Assembly (NCBI GenBank): GCA_018340375.1
Contig: JAFFJZ010000006.1
Coordinates: 27,534,001-27,598,000 of the forward strand
DNA length: 64,000 nt
DNA from: Gonatopus flavifemur
Lineage: Eukaryota > Arthropoda > Insecta > Hymenoptera > Dryinidae
Direction of reading: 5' to 3'
In this document: positions 32,842-45,800 of the stretch, piece after piece
Layout: the number at the start of each line of letters is the position of its first letter
Numbering within the stretch: the first letter of the stretch is position 1
The notes under the pieces: model-generated
The model's database searches: none
Told to the model about the DNA's origin: nothing
Seen by the model: only the letters and a program-made list of their open reading frames with translations
Translations under genes and position numbers: made by a program

Positions 32842-35800
32842 GGCTGCGAAAAAGCGAGCGTTCTCGGAAATTGCGTCTGAATCTGACGGTAACGAGGAAA
32901 CCCTGTCAGAACCTGTCAATGATTTTCATTCAAGATCTTTATCTGCTCTCAGAGATATGGAATTGGATGAGTTCCCGGATGTGGGTTTTGTATACAATAA
33001 TAATAATTGTAATAATGATTCAAAGATATCCTCTTCGTCCGAAGAAACTTCGGAAAACGAGGAGGAGGAGGATAATATTGCGGTAAATCCTCCTATGGTC
33101 GCACGAGTAGAAACTGTGGAAACAACGGTGGAACCAGGCCCGAAAAATCTCCTCGGCGTTGAGCACTTTAAGAATAAACGGCCTCGCAAGGGTGTTTGTC
33201 TAAAAGATCATGATTACTGCGAAGCATGTGATAATGACGACGATGATGACAGTGATAACGATACCGATACCGATGACGATGACTCCGATTACGATTACTA
33301 TAACGATGTTACCATGCGAAAACCAAAACCATCTTTTTCGAGGTGGTCAAAAAAAGCATCTTCGGCATTTTTGCCCAATCGAAAATTCAAATTCGAAGAA
33401 GATGACGAAGAATTCGATCCTACGGAGTCGTCATTGACGACGATACCCGATCATTTTCAGTTGACTGTTGAGAGTTTAAAAAATTTACACGAATCTTTAA
33501 CGCATCAGCCTCAAGCACACGAGAGGGTATCGGATCCTCCAGGACTCAGGATTCCTTTAATGCCGTATCAACAACACGCTTTAGCTTGGTTGTTGTGGAG
33601 AGAGAAACAAAAACCTGCTGGAGGAATTTTAGGTAATTGTAATATAAGAAGAGATAGCCAAACACAGTAAAAAATTAGTCACATCTTCTAAATTCTTAGA
33701 AGGAATGTTTTTACAATGAAAGTATAAAACTTTGTATCGTTTTAAAGCAATTTTTTGATTATCTAAGCGATGAAAGGCAATGTGCTTTTTTTGGCAAAAG
33801 GGTGAATTATGAGGATTCGATTAGTGTATTATTTTATCGCTGGTTCAATTGTAACTGGCTTCTTTTTGTTTCCTTTTAAACATGACGTAACTTTGAGAGA
33901 TTGATCCATTTTCTAGCTGACGATATGGGATTAGGAAAAACTTTAACCATGATTGCCCTCATATTGAAAGTTCAACATCTCAAAATGATGAAAGGAGCCA
34001 ATAACGAATGCGAAGATGACACAGATTCCGAATCAATGCATTTATCCCGTACGTAAAGTTTGGTTACATTCTATAAACTGGAAGGAATTCTGGAAGGAAG
34101 GTTTCAGTTGCCTTGTAATAATCTCATTCATTGAAATTTCCAAAGGTTACAAAGGTCAAACGTTGATCGTTTGTACAGCGTCTTTGCTGTCGCACTGGGA
34201 AAAAGAAATCCGGGAACGTTGTAGATCCGATGTACTTTCCGTATTCGTTTACCACGGCAAACAACGCAATGCGGATATTCGTCAGTTGGGCCGTGTAAAT
34301 GTCGTTTTGACAACATATCACGTATTGGGCTCCATTTATGGTAGAAACTCGAACTGTGGATCGGGCTTTCATTTTTTCAAGGTAACGATCTAATTATTCT
34401 AATAGCGAAAACAGCATATGTTTATCGCGAACTTCTTGCAGATTCATTGGGAAAGGATAATTCTTGACGAAGCTCACATAATAAGAAATCACCAAAGTCA
34501 ATTATCGAAGGCTACGTGTTTTTTGAATGGGAATAAAAAGTGGGCATTAACTGGCACACCCATTCATAACAGAGAGAAAGATCTCTATCCCATCCTCAAG
34601 TTCCTTGGATGCAGACCTTTCGACGATCTCACTGTCTGGACAAGTATGATCAAAAGTGATCGCGAAGGTCATCAGAGACTCGCGACCGTCATGAAAACTA
34701 TTATGTTGAGAAGAACGAAGAAGGAACTTCAGAACGAAACGCGGAGTCTACCCAACAAAAGCGTCGAGTTGATAAACGTCAAACTCGAAGATCAAGAAAA
34801 CTTGGTGTACAAACAGATCCTGAGTTACTCTCGTACACTTTTTGCCAAGTTCTTGCAGCAGAGAGCGGAGAAGAAAAATCTCCCATATCTTATCAATCAA
34901 AGTACTCTCATTTGATTTTTAATCGAGGGTATCCCCTTGAAACTACTTTGGATCGAGAGATTCAGAATAAATCAGAGAAGCCGGCTCTGGTCTCAAAATA
35001 ATTGTACATGAGTTATATTTGTTTGGATATCAAAAAAACTGAATGAAGGTTTCTAATTAATTTTAATGATTTAGTTTCACTACAAACAGACCACACCCGG
35101 ATTGTTTGATCAATTCGAAACGATTTAATAATTTTCTAGTGGAAAAATTAATTACAGCACTCCCTTAGAAACATTTATTTTGGTTTTTTCGTTTCAGATT
35201 TCACCGAAGCGGAACTTCGATTCCTAGCGGGAAAGGACGACGTTCAAGTCCATCATATTTTTGTCCTTTTGTTGAGATTACGACAAATGTGTTGTCATCC
35301 AGCTTTGATTCACGGTATGTTAGATCAAGAAGATATGGTACAAAACGGTATCCAGAACTTGGCAAATCTGAATCCTAAATATTTATCGCCGATCGATAAA
35401 ATTTTAACGGACAAAAGTCATGAAAATCTTCAAAGCGGGAATTCGAGGGAGAAAGACGGAGATGACGATTTCCTCGATCCGCGACTCTCGGAAAATCTAC
35501 TCACAATCACGAATCCGGTATTCAGCGACGAACGGTTGAGTTCGAAAGTGAGTTTCAAATTTTCAGCAATTATAACAAAATTAACGATATTATTTATTTT
35601 CATTGTTTTTGCGAAGATGAAAGCGGTTCTCAACAAGGTTGAGCAAGTTTTGGCAACGGGAGAGGATAAATTGATAATCGTGTCGCAATGGACGAAATTA
35701 TTAGACGTCGTAGCTTTACATTTAACCGCGATGGATGGAGTCCAAGTCCAACGATTCACAGGAGAAATTCCCGTTCACGAAAGACAGGTATATAGATACA

Positions 35801-36273
35801 AAACATCTCTCTCTCTCTTTCGTTTAATTGATTTTCATTAAAAGTTGTATCTCTTTTAGGGCATAGTGGATGCTATAAATGATCCGCACGACGAAACAAA
35901 CGTCCTTCTTTTATCCTTGTGTTGCGGAATAGGTTTGAATTTAGTAGGAGCCAATCATTTGATCATTATGGATCTCCATTGGAATCCACAATTGGAGAAT
36001 CAAGCACAAGACAGGATATATCGATTTGGACAAATCAAAGATGTGTTCATATACAAGTAATTGATATATGTTTTAAATCAATTATCTTCATTCCCTAATA
36101 ACAACGATATCAACAAATTTGTTTATTTTAGATTCGTTTGTGAAAATACGATCGAAGAAAGGATTCTTGATTTGCAAAAGTATAAACTGGAAATGGCAGA
36201 AAATATCATAACTGGAGCCAATAACGTGTTCCATTTAACCATCGAAGATCTGAAATCTCTTTTCAAAATGTGA
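32842..36273 (+). CDS. lds: Lodestar / transcription termination factor 2 (SNF2 ATPase)
   Basis: Visible exons: 32842-33632, 33917-34048, 34146-34381, 34442-34901, 35198-35547, 35617-35787, 35860-36056, 36132-36273. They join to 825 residues with the 5' start missing. Order: acidic disordered N terminus with Asp/Ser-rich runs; PLMPYQQHALAWLLWRE (the lodestar/TTF2 Q-like motif); Walker A ADDMGLGKT (visible residues 265-273); LIVCTASLLSHWEKE; Walker B LDEAH (395-399); LTGTPIHN; LRLRQMCCHPALI; IVSQWTKLLDVV; motif V CCGIGLNLVGANH; motif VI QAQDRIYRFGQ. This is the complete RecA1/RecA2 engine. TTF2 strips RNA polymerase II from DNA at mitosis; lodestar mutants have chromosome-bridge defects. The 69-nt intron 35548-35616 is a multiple of three and has no stop. 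Confidence 0.92.
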
Positions 36274-37530
36274 TTTGGTTTTTCACTGAGTATCTCGTCG
36301 GGCGAAAAGAAAAGAATATTTATTTAATTTCAAGTTTAGATGTCCTTTTTTTTTGTTTTATTTAAACATGTCTATAATATCGTTGAACTTAGAATTCTAA
36401 GTCGAAGTATTAATTATTTATAAGAAGTATAGGATTTAATCAAGTAAATTCGTCCAATGTCATTCAGATTTATCAAAAAAGCACAATATATATGAAAGCA
36501 ATAAATAATTGTCAACAGATGAAATCAAAGGGAAGAAAAAAGACAAAACGAATCATCACGATTCCATTGGTCTTGTATATTTACAGATTATCAATGATCT
36601 ATAATCAATAATGTCGCATAATATATATAATATATCAACAAAATATTGTTTCATCCTTAGAAACTAATAGAATCTAGGGGCTAAACAGTCAAGATGATCT
36701 AAGAAGGTTGACTTTTTTTTTTGTCAAATTATTATTATTCTTATTCCTCTTACCGTTAATATTATTCTTATTTTTCTCCTTTTTCTCTCTTTTGTTCCTT
36801 TTTTTTTGTCTCTTTCTTTCTTTATCCAAGTTAACTAACTAACAATAAATAAGTTAACAAATACAAATCTATGCACGTCGTTGGTGATGAGAATAACGAT
36901 GATAAGTTCAATAATAATGATGATAATTTGATAATTTTGAAAATCCTATTCTGAGATTCTCTTTTCGTTCGCATTCTTTCTTAACAACTAATCTCGCGTG
37001 GACAATTCACATATCGTACGACTACGACGGTATAGAAATTAGTCGAAGAGCAATGTGCGCGAATACCGCGTCAACACGAAGATGTAGACTCATTCGAGAT
37101 TCTAATCCATCGGTAAAAGATCATACGCGGTTTCGCATAATATTACACTTATGTGTACATCTTCGTGTAATCGAATAGGTTTCACAAACCTCGTTACGTA
37201 TAAAATATTGAAGGATATTTTGTCGATTAGTTGATGACTTGTTTAAATGTTGTTGTCAAACAAAAGGGATATCACAAAAATTATATTATTACTGTTAATG
37301 GAAAATCATGTTCAGGTTTGATATTATCGTGATAAATCCATTGCACAAGATGTAGCGGAAAGACTGAATTTTTTCTTGTCCATTCGCGTCAAGTACGTTT
37401 GAATAATGTATACGATAAGGACGAGAGTGAGTTTCAGCTATTGTTAGAATGACATGATTTTAAATTTTAACGAACAGACAAATTTGTATTCTTTGTATTG
37501 GAGTTTTTTTGTCGATTCTTTGCAATATCC
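36274..37530. other. 3' flank of lodestar and AT-rich spacer
   Basis: T-rich and TTA-rich low-complexity sequence (36710-36840) follows the lodestar stop. A GC-richer patch at 36990-37200, with CGAAGATGTA and TACATCTTCG inverted 110 bp apart, could be regulatory DNA for the next gene. No exon seen. Confidence 0.4.
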
Positions 37531-38667
37531 ATGGGTATTCGCAATTCGATTGTAAAACTTCGTCACCTCCTCAGTATTTGTTTCTTCGTTACTTACGCGG
37601 TATCGAGTTTACTTTGTGATAACGGTTAGTACGCGCATTGGCGTAGAGTAATAAATATGTGGTTTTAAGATTTATAGTTTATATTCTTGAATTATCAATG
37701 ATATCCATATTACACATCGACTCTGGAGGACTTGAAATCAATTCGAATCAGAAATCAAAAAATGATCTTCAATTTTCATGGTAATATTTAAAAAAATCTA
37801 AAACAAAATATTCGAATCAAGTTGCAACAATCGGTTGCCAGTCTCAGCTTCATGGAAACCTATAATTGTTCTACACCCTGATTTGCTGACAAGAAATTGG
37901 TCCTTCGAAGAAAAAAAATATTGATGGAAATGATGACCTCGTCTTATCGATATCTGCCACATCACTGTGCAATAAATTTTCCTTGCTTTTATAATTACAT
38001 GTCGCTGTTATTTGCATTACTATTCATGTGTACATCGTATAAAATATTTTTCCTAGCTAAGGACTATCTACAGATTTTTTTGTCGTTTTTTATTTCTTTT
38101 TATTACGTTTTTATTCTTATATTTGTATCCTTTTCGATCATACTTGCTCAATAGTTAAATTTTGTTCTCATTTGGTATTTTTCTTTCGACCATCTTCGAA
38201 TAGCACCTATCCTTCTCAAATATCTTCGACTTGTATAATCACATTATTTATCTTTTCCATATTTCCTACATATTTGTTGTTCTTTATCCTGGATCGATGA
38301 ATGGCTATAATAAGTTTTCACGTAGATATCATATCCTTGGAGCGCAGAAGCTTCGAAGTTTAGAAAACTTGCACTGATTTGAAAAAATGATCAATCTATG
38401 CGGGTGAGTACGGACAAATGTGGAATTGCGAATACGGTACTTGAAATAATCTGAAATTTACTTTCAGCGCGAAAATCCCAAGATTTGAAACCCATGGGAA
38501 GAGGAAAAGCGGATTCCAGCTTCAACGCTGCGAGGATACCGAGGAAACCTTCCGTTCGCACATTCATTGACGGATTTGCGTTACTTTTTGCCGTAGGGAC
38601 ACCCAAATCTTTCGATTTATCAAATTTACAAGCAATGGCATCTGGTGCTGTTCTTAATGCGAAATGA
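37531..38667 (+). CDS. Small secreted protein of unknown family (97 aa)
   Basis: Exon 1, 37531-37624, begins ATG GGT ATT CGC. It encodes MGIRNSIVKLRHL, then the hydrophobic core LSICFFVTYAVSSLLC, a textbook signal peptide with a basic n-region, and stops at donor AACG|GTTAGT. Exon 2, 38468-38667, follows acceptor TTACTTTCAG in the matching phase (G|CG) and runs to TGA. The mature region (~68 residues) is basic at first (ARKSQDLKPMGRGKADSSF, IPRKPSVRTF), with Gly-Arg, Arg-Lys and Arg-Gly-Lys sites that prohormone convertases could use, and ends FDLSNLQAMASGAVLNAK. It has a single Cys, inside the signal peptide. Exon 2 is clearly GC-richer than its surroundings. A neuropeptide-like precursor is possible, but I recognise no known peptide. 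A further acceptor at about 39517 might be an alternative exon. Confidence 0.6.
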
Positions 38668-38969
38668 AATATTTACCAAAGATATGTTGTTCCTTTAAAA
38701 TCCTTGCGCGATAAATTTAGATGAAAATTAGATAATGTTCTGTTCTGTCTTCGATCTGTGAAACTCTTTCACGTAAGTTAGAAATATGTAGAATTATATT
38801 CACAAATTCAATTGCGCCTGAATTTTCTTTCTGATTCATTTCAACACTGTTTTCTTTTTAGTCTGTGTGCAGGAAAGACTCATATCCCGGGGAACCAGTT
38901 TGAGATATAAGAACGTTCAAGTCCACCGTATCCAATGGAGTTACATTATCTCGTAATTGAGGAAATATC

Positions 38970-39138
38970 GTTGAAGTTTGAATCATAGATTGTCAACGAA
39001 ATCTGAATTGAGAATGAAAGAACGTGGTGTGTCGTGAACATTACTGTCCCTGAAAAATTATAAACCGTTATACCTTCACATCTAAAACCTTTTGATTTTC
39101 AATTATTCGTTTCAACAAACGATTCAAACTTCAGTAAC
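38970..39138. repeat. MITE, GTTGCTGAAGTTTGAATCG family (short)
   Basis: GTTGAAGTTTGAATCATAGA at the left and ACGATTCAAACTTCAGTAAC at the right are inverted. It probably sits in the 3' flank or an intron of the secreted-protein gene. Confidence 0.65.
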
Positions 39139-41182
39139 GTATAACTTTCAAGCGAAAAAAGACTGCAAAAATTCAATACAGGTATTTCTATATTCTTTCC
39201 TATCATTTTAGTACGAAATTTGAATTGAAAAGAACATTCTTCAACACGAATTCCACTGTTTTTAAATAAGTTCAGCCTCACAGAACAGAATTCGAGAATT
39301 TGATGGATTCATAATTATTTTTTAAAATCTCCCAAAAATCCTCTAGAAATTTCTATCCATGGGAGGGGTGTACTGTTCTAAAAATTGATTATAATGAACT
39401 CCATCTTATTCCGATACTTTTCAAACTTGTTTCGTTATAATTTTCACGTTTGAATCTCAAGAATATTACAAAGATTAAAAATCTGACACTGATGTTTTTT
39501 TTTTTTTTTGGTTTCAGAGAAAACGTGCCAAAGAAATGGAATTTTTTCTCGTTTCGATGTAACTCTCTTCCTCCCTCGAATGAGAATTTTGATGGATAAA
39601 GAATTTAGTACAGCGTTGTCGACGAATTGTTACAACATCATAATCATTCGAAAGGATATTATTATGAATCTTTCAAAACGGCAGTTTCGCTGTTCGTTCG
39701 GATATTCTCTATTCAAATATTATCGTTGGTACGAATACACACAGACTTGTTTATCGCTCCATTGATCTTGATCTCATCGGTTCGTAATTGTTCAGAGATA
39801 TCATCATCGAGACGAGACATTGAGGATAAAAATCATTCTCTTGAATAAATTTCATATCCGTTCGATCTTCAAAATTTCAGGCAAACATTTTTGTAACAGC
39901 TTTTGGAGTCGAAGTATCTCAATGAAAAATTGTTTTTTTTCTTTCAATTAAAGTATTGCACATATCCCAATCAACGAGCGACAAAATCACGTTTGATATT
40001 GCAAAAATGAAATCGTACAACAGTATCGTGAAATGAAAAACAAAAGAAACAGAATTATAATATTAATAATTGTTACTTGTGAAATATGCACAAATTTATA
40101 TATATATATATGTATATATGTATATAATACTTATCAGCGATCACAATGGTGAACAAAAAAATATATATCAATTATTTTAGTATAAATATTGGAGATTAGT
40201 TGGAAAAGTTAGATAAATTCTTATTATATCATATATTGGATCTTGTAAAAATATAAGAATTTTTATCAAAATCTGAGATTTTTACTTAATCTTTTGATGG
40301 ACTAAAAAATATGAGATTTGGAGAACAAATTTTTACTTCAAAAGAAAAGTAACAAACACGATTAAAATTCAAAATTCGCTTTTTAAAATTCAACGTTCAG
40401 CATTTTCAACTCCAATGTATTCGTAATCTTTCGTTTTGTTTTATGTAAAAATTCATTTTCTAAAGCTCAAAGTCTTAGATTTTTATAAAAATTATTATAT
40501 TTTTTGAGTTTGATTTTTCCTCCGTGTGGATTTCACTGATTAAAATCAATATAAAAACTTTGAAGTAGATTCAAAAGTCATTAAGAGTATATAATATGAT
40601 ATATAACTGGGTATTCCACGATTCTTCTCTTCACTTTGTTTGTGAATTGAAAGTAATTTAATCGATATAAGTTTGAAAATATACATTCCAATACTTTGAA
40701 GCGATATTTCAGAAATATCGGTCTTCTCTTTCGCGAATCGGAAAGAGCTACCCTAATATCGCGAAATAAAAGAGCAAAGTATCGAAACGCACCTAAGATC
40801 ATCTTTTCCAACTTTTCTCTCTGCAAATATATATATGTACATAGATTACATTGTGTACATTCTTCTAATTCACATCGTTTCTCTCTTTTCTTCTTCTTTT
40901 TTGTAAAAAAAGTGACTCTGCAAGTCATGTCATCGTGTTTCTCTTACAAATGATATATTCACAATTGAATTCTTCAATTCGCAAAATCACATCGAATAAC
41001 GAAACTATGTTATAACTTGTTCATGGATCGAAAATATAAAATTACGATTATGCGTTGTCCTATGAAAAATATTGTTTGAAATTCTCGCGCCCTGTCTTCT
41101 ACATTTCAATTGTGCTGAAACTGTTTTTTTGTTTTATTTTCAGGGTTTCTATTCGTCGAAGTGAATCCAAGTATCCTTGTGG
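39139..41182. other. AT-rich spacer, one possible orphan exon
   Basis: A strong acceptor (poly-T run then GGTTTCAG) ends at 39517 and is followed by an open frame on the plus strand to 39765; I could not connect it to a donor. TA-rich microsatellite at 40098-40125. Nothing else. Confidence 0.35.
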
Positions 41183-41288
41183 TCAGGACGCTAGGGTGGT
41201 TCTATGCCAAGAAGCTTGGTGACGTGAAGGTTGTTGGGGTTGATGATGCTGATGCTGATGCTGATGCTGCTGCTGGTGACGTTTTTGA
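41183..41288 (-). CDS. Possible terminal exon with a Gln/His-rich repeat
   Basis: On the minus strand a strong acceptor (TTCTATTTTTGTTGCAG) is followed by an open frame of 34 residues ending in TGA. It starts QKRHQQQHQHQHQHHQPQQ and ends ASWHRTTLAS. Gln/His tracts are common in insect transcription and RNA-binding proteins. No upstream exon was found to join it, and the CATCAG microsatellite alone could create an open frame, so this is only a candidate. It may be the 3' end of a minus-strand gene whose other exons I could not recognise. Confidence 0.25.
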
Positions 41289-42069
41289 CTGCAACAAAAA
41301 TAGAAGGAAAATGATTAGAGTCTACCGTTTCTCATATTTTTATGTCGATCTTTTTCACCAGGATTTTCAACGTTTATCAACAATTTAAGCATCCGAAAAA
41401 GCGTTCAATGAAATGCCATTTCACTGAGTCGAATAAATCTTCAAAAAGGTTGAATTCAAAGTTGCAAGAATCGGCTGCTAATTGACAAACTCTTGGTTAT
41501 ATTATAGAATGTTTTTTTCAAAATTCATTGTGGATATTTCGATGTCTCATAAGCCTCGGAGGCGTAACGCGATATTTCAGGGATCGTTAGTGGGGCCACC
41601 ATTATCGTCCTCGACTAACGAGATTGGGAAAATATCAATTAAGCAATATGCATACAAAAAGATTGGACAAAGAGCTATACGCCAAGTTCGTTGACTTTTT
41701 GATATATATAATCGGTATGTAAAACGATGCGGGAATCGGTGTTGGTTATATTGATAAAATATCTAGTACGCTGCCGTTGGTGGCATTGCGTAACGATACG
41801 TATATATATTTCGTATTTCGAGTATTTGAAATGCTAAACAACCGAATCGCGCGATGAATGACAATAATGAAAAGAAGACAAAATAATTACGTATGCGGAA
41901 TAATGATTGCATATCAATGAAAATCAAAACCCATCCTCTTGTGTTTCATAGAGACTTTGCTGACAAAATTATGGATCGTATAGAATCTCGGCGACAAACA
42001 GGTTCGGATTAAGAATTTTTAAAGCCCGGGGTTCTTTCATCGTTCATTATCAATCGTTCTTTGGAACTA

Positions 42070-42240
42070 CAGTAGCGCTCAAATTAATTGGAATACCAGA
42101 TGAATTGTGCTTTTTCTGCTGTACGACAGTTGGCACCCCTGCTACCTGGGTTTTCAAGAACAAAGGGGGAGACATTAATTATTAGGATATTTTTCATTGT
42201 AGTAATTTCCCTGGTGTTCTAATTAATTTGAGCCCTACTG
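42070..42240. repeat. Tc1/mariner-type MITE with TA target duplication
   Basis: CAGTAGCGCTCAAATTAATT at the left and AATTAATTTGAGCCCTACTG at the right are inverted and flanked by TA (42068-42069, 42241-42242). The ends look like insect Tc1-like TIRs (CAGTRGCGCTCAAATTAATT). 171 bp, no transposase. Confidence 0.8.
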
Positions 42241-42518
42241 TATGATACCATCTAGACACTTTGCATAGTTAGACAAGGTTTTGAACAATATTTAAACAAT
42301 CTGAAGTGCAGTCGTTCAGTTTTAAACCAACCCTCAAAAGGTTCCCCAAGAAGTTGGAAAATTGCGTTCAGAACAGCCCTGGTAGAAGAAATATTCTATT
42401 AAATCCCATTACGAATGGTGAAATTCATAATTATTATTAATTATGTTACATATAATTAATTTATTTTATAAAATATTTGTAATAGGGAGTTCATTACAAG
42501 CTCTTTGATGTATTTTAT

Positions 42519-42862
42519 TTAATCTAACGAACGGATTTGAACCCTCACGGTATAATAATGTCTCTGAAGCACTTGTGGAACGTTCTTGAGATATTTCAAC
42601 CATCTTCGAATGTCTTTAAAGAAATCGTAAACGCAAATGTCTTTCAGAATCGGATCAAAAATCATTCTCAGGCTTCGAACAAACGGTTTTCGACTCTGAA
42701 AATCCGGTAAAAAATTCACAAACTTTCTCTTCTTTCTATTTTGTCCAGAATTACCAAATTGGTGGTTTCCAATTGATTGTTTTGTCGATTCTCTGGTGAA
42801 GTTGAAACTATAGCAGCCGGTTTTTGTAACTTCCGATTAAACGTTGTTGAATCCTCTTCCAT
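42519..42862 (-). CDS. Small hypothetical protein, two exons
   Basis: Minus-strand exons 42862-42755 and 42695-42519 are separated by a 59-nt GT-AG intron and keep frame, giving about 94 residues from the ATG at 42862. The first exon is Ser/Thr/Gln-rich (MEEDSTTFNRKLQKP). The second is helical and basic (KPFVRSLRMIFDPILKD, FFKDIRRWLKYLKNV) and ends VRVQIRSLD. An acceptor-like TTTCAG lies four bases before the ATG, so an upstream exon may exist. No family recognised and no signal peptide. The consistent splice phases are the main support. Confidence 0.4.
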
Positions 42863-45800
42863 ATATCTGAAATCGATTAAGCGATGTTCTACTAAATGTT
42901 TCGGATGCTTAATAAAAATCCTTGATAAAAATTTTGTGTGAAAAGTTATAACAATCGGCTGCTAGCTTTACACCTGCCAGTTTCAGTTTCATTTAAATCT
43001 TTGGAGAATTCCAGCGATTTTCCAACAAATTCAGAGAAGTTCTGACAATCTTCCACCATATTTGAATATAAATTCTGCAAAAGAATGAGAGAAAGCAAAA
43101 AACAAAGACCAAGTGGATTAAAAAAGCAATTATCCGAGCAATTCCAATTCGTGTTGTAGATGCACCCTGTACGTGATTCTCAAGTTTATCACCTTGAAAA
43201 AAGAAACGATATAAAAGGTTTCTGTTGAGCCGATTGGAATTTCGTACGAAGGTTGGTTGGTGTAGTAAATGAAAGAGTCGACCAACAGCCATTATAAAAT
43301 CCATGTAATTGATATAATAATGGAACCATGCGTCGCGTGAATTTTGAAATATAATGGACCCATGGTTGAGGTCGAATGTATTTCATCGCATCGCTGTTTA
43401 TTACGACACCGAGTACATCTCGTGATATTAGATTCTCCGATGAGAGGAATTTTTATAACTTTGTTGCTAAAGAAACAGAGAAAGCTTAGAAAATACTGGT
43501 TGTGATTGAAGGAAGAAAAGCGAGAGGAGAGCAAGGGAGATAGATGAAATGAAATGGCTTGCGCACGTGCAGACCTATGCCAGCGGGGCACCTCGATCGA
43601 TCCTTGGTGTTGTCGCAAAACCATCGTTGCCTGGTTCGCAAGTGCCGATACATACTCAACTTCGGTTGATGATTGAATATCTCGCATATGCTGTGTGGCT
43701 TTGATTTCAAATGAACAAAAAGAACATTGTCTCGCAATGAAACATACACGCATCGATTGAGCTGACATCAGAGAAACGATATGGAGGATGAAGCAATCGC
43801 GTTGATAACGACTGTATTCATTTCTTTTTCTATATGTAGTTGCAATGGAAAGGAGAATTCTTTTACTTTGTTGGGTATTTTTATGCATCGACTACAGCAT
43901 AGACCGGGAAAATTATCCTTAACAAGGAGTTTGAATGGAGGATTTTCTATTTCACCCAAAACCTAGTAGCATATGCTATTTTGTTGGGCTCAACATTTTG
44001 AATGCAGTGATATTAGTTTAGAATTCTTTTCACTAAGGTAAACATTTCTCTGAATTTCACTGCGGAACTCTAGAATTTATTGAAAAATTCTCACTTTTCG
44101 GGCATATTTTTGCACTGAAGATTTTAGTGAATATCTCTTGAAATCACCAACACTGTATGAGAATTTACGAACACCTCTGAGATGCTTTGCAAAACTTTTA
44201 ACTGAAAATTTCTGAAAAATTCAGTGATGCGCTTTTTGTTACACTCGTATCCACCACGATTATCGATTTCCAACTTGAAAGTTTGGTGGAGAAGATTCAA
44301 CGTTGAGGCAACAAAGATACAACAGGGAATTCGGAAACGGTGATTCAATGTAAAAGCAACGTGAATGCAACGCAGAAATTTCCGCGTGAAAATTGAAACG
44401 GGATTTTTCTGCGTTGAATTCACGTTGCCCCTGCGTTGAAAATTTCCCCGAATTCCACTATAAAACTCTAAAAGAATCTGAAAAATTCTCACTTATCGGG
44501 CACGTCTTTCCAGTGAATATTCATCACTGAGGCTCTCTGAGAAACTATGAACAGTTCTGAAAATTTCAGTGATTTTCAGGGAAATTTTTCCAGCAGAGAT
44601 ATCATTTCGTTGATTCAACGTTGAATATTCCTCCATCCACCTATCTTTTCTCTATAATTCACCATTACCATCCAGTCGATTCGAGATTATCCTGGAATAA
44701 AATTCCTTTCCAGAGACGCAACAGCAACGACGGTGTTCCAACCGCACAATCGTTTTGTCATTCCACTTCACGATACTTCAGATTTTCCAAGTAATAATTC
44801 ATCTGAGGATTCTTCATCCAGGCAGAAAAATCAACTGCATATCCATCAATTATCGAGCCAACGAAGTAGGGAAACAACATAAGAAAAGGAAGAAAAGAAA
44901 ATTTGACCTTATGTTTTTTGCCCTCTCTCGTCCCTCGTCGTATATCCATGCCAAACGCATTCATATTTCTCTCCCTCGCCCTTTCCAGAGGCTCTCTTGT
45001 GCACGCATTCGCTACCACCCACAATTGTATTTCCTACGTGCACGTACACAATGACGTTTACGCGCGCGCCCACGTTTCCCGATTCACAAACGTAGGATTC
45101 GGGGGTAGAAGGAAGGCGTGTGTTGGTGTGTGCGTGATAGTGGTTGGCTCGAAAGCAAAAAATAAAAGGGAGAAAAAAACTTTCTCCTATGCCTACCCGC
45201 GTTGTAAGTACACACGAACCAACCACCCGAGGACATCATTTCGCAAAGAAAAGAAAAGCCACGTGGCGGCCGTAACAAGTGTACACGTGTTTGTGTCTGG
45301 TGTTCCTCATCGATGCTCTATATTCTGTAACAAGGACGCGTGTCGAGGAATTTTTTGTAGGCTTTATCCCCTTGTTTTCTTCTAGTTTGTGTAAGTGGTA
45401 GCGGTAGCAACCGTGGTTGGACTCTTTGGGACTGCCGATCAACGGATTCTGGTTTTTCTTCGAGAAGACTTCTTTTAGAATACAAAGGGTAGGGAGTCAA
45501 AAGTTCCAAAAACCTTGTTTGGTCCACAAGACTTTTTGTCCAATAGTTCTTACCAGTTCTGATGCTTTGACAAATGTACCATCCTTGGTGCCAAACTTGA
45601 AACATTGAAGCTAGTCAACATCGGACCTGGCTTGGTTGCTAAACATTGGCACCAAACTAGATTAATATCTGGAATGATAACAATGTTCGATGCTTGGCAT
45701 CCGAGCTTGGTTCAATATCAAAATTCAATATTGGTTCTATACTTGCAATCGATATTGTTGCCATTATTGATATACAATCTTAGTTTGAGTTGAATGAGTA

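Noticed and set aside
39508..39765. Third exon of the secreted-protein gene
   Set aside because: The acceptor is good, but exon 2 already ends in a stop and no donor was found to join it; kept only as a note.
43292..43888. A 198-codon minus-strand frame with a stretch resembling a copia-type SSTEAEY motif
   Set aside because: The similarity is about ten residues with no flanking polyprotein features, LTRs or continuing homology.
43781..43966. Plus-strand 61-codon frame with a hydrophobic start
   Set aside because: The N terminus is acidic (MEDEA), unlike a signal peptide, and the rest shows no pattern.
44903..45385. A 160-codon plus-strand frame in GC-richer DNA
   Set aside because: Frames on both strands are open there because of composition; there is no recognisable domain or splice support.
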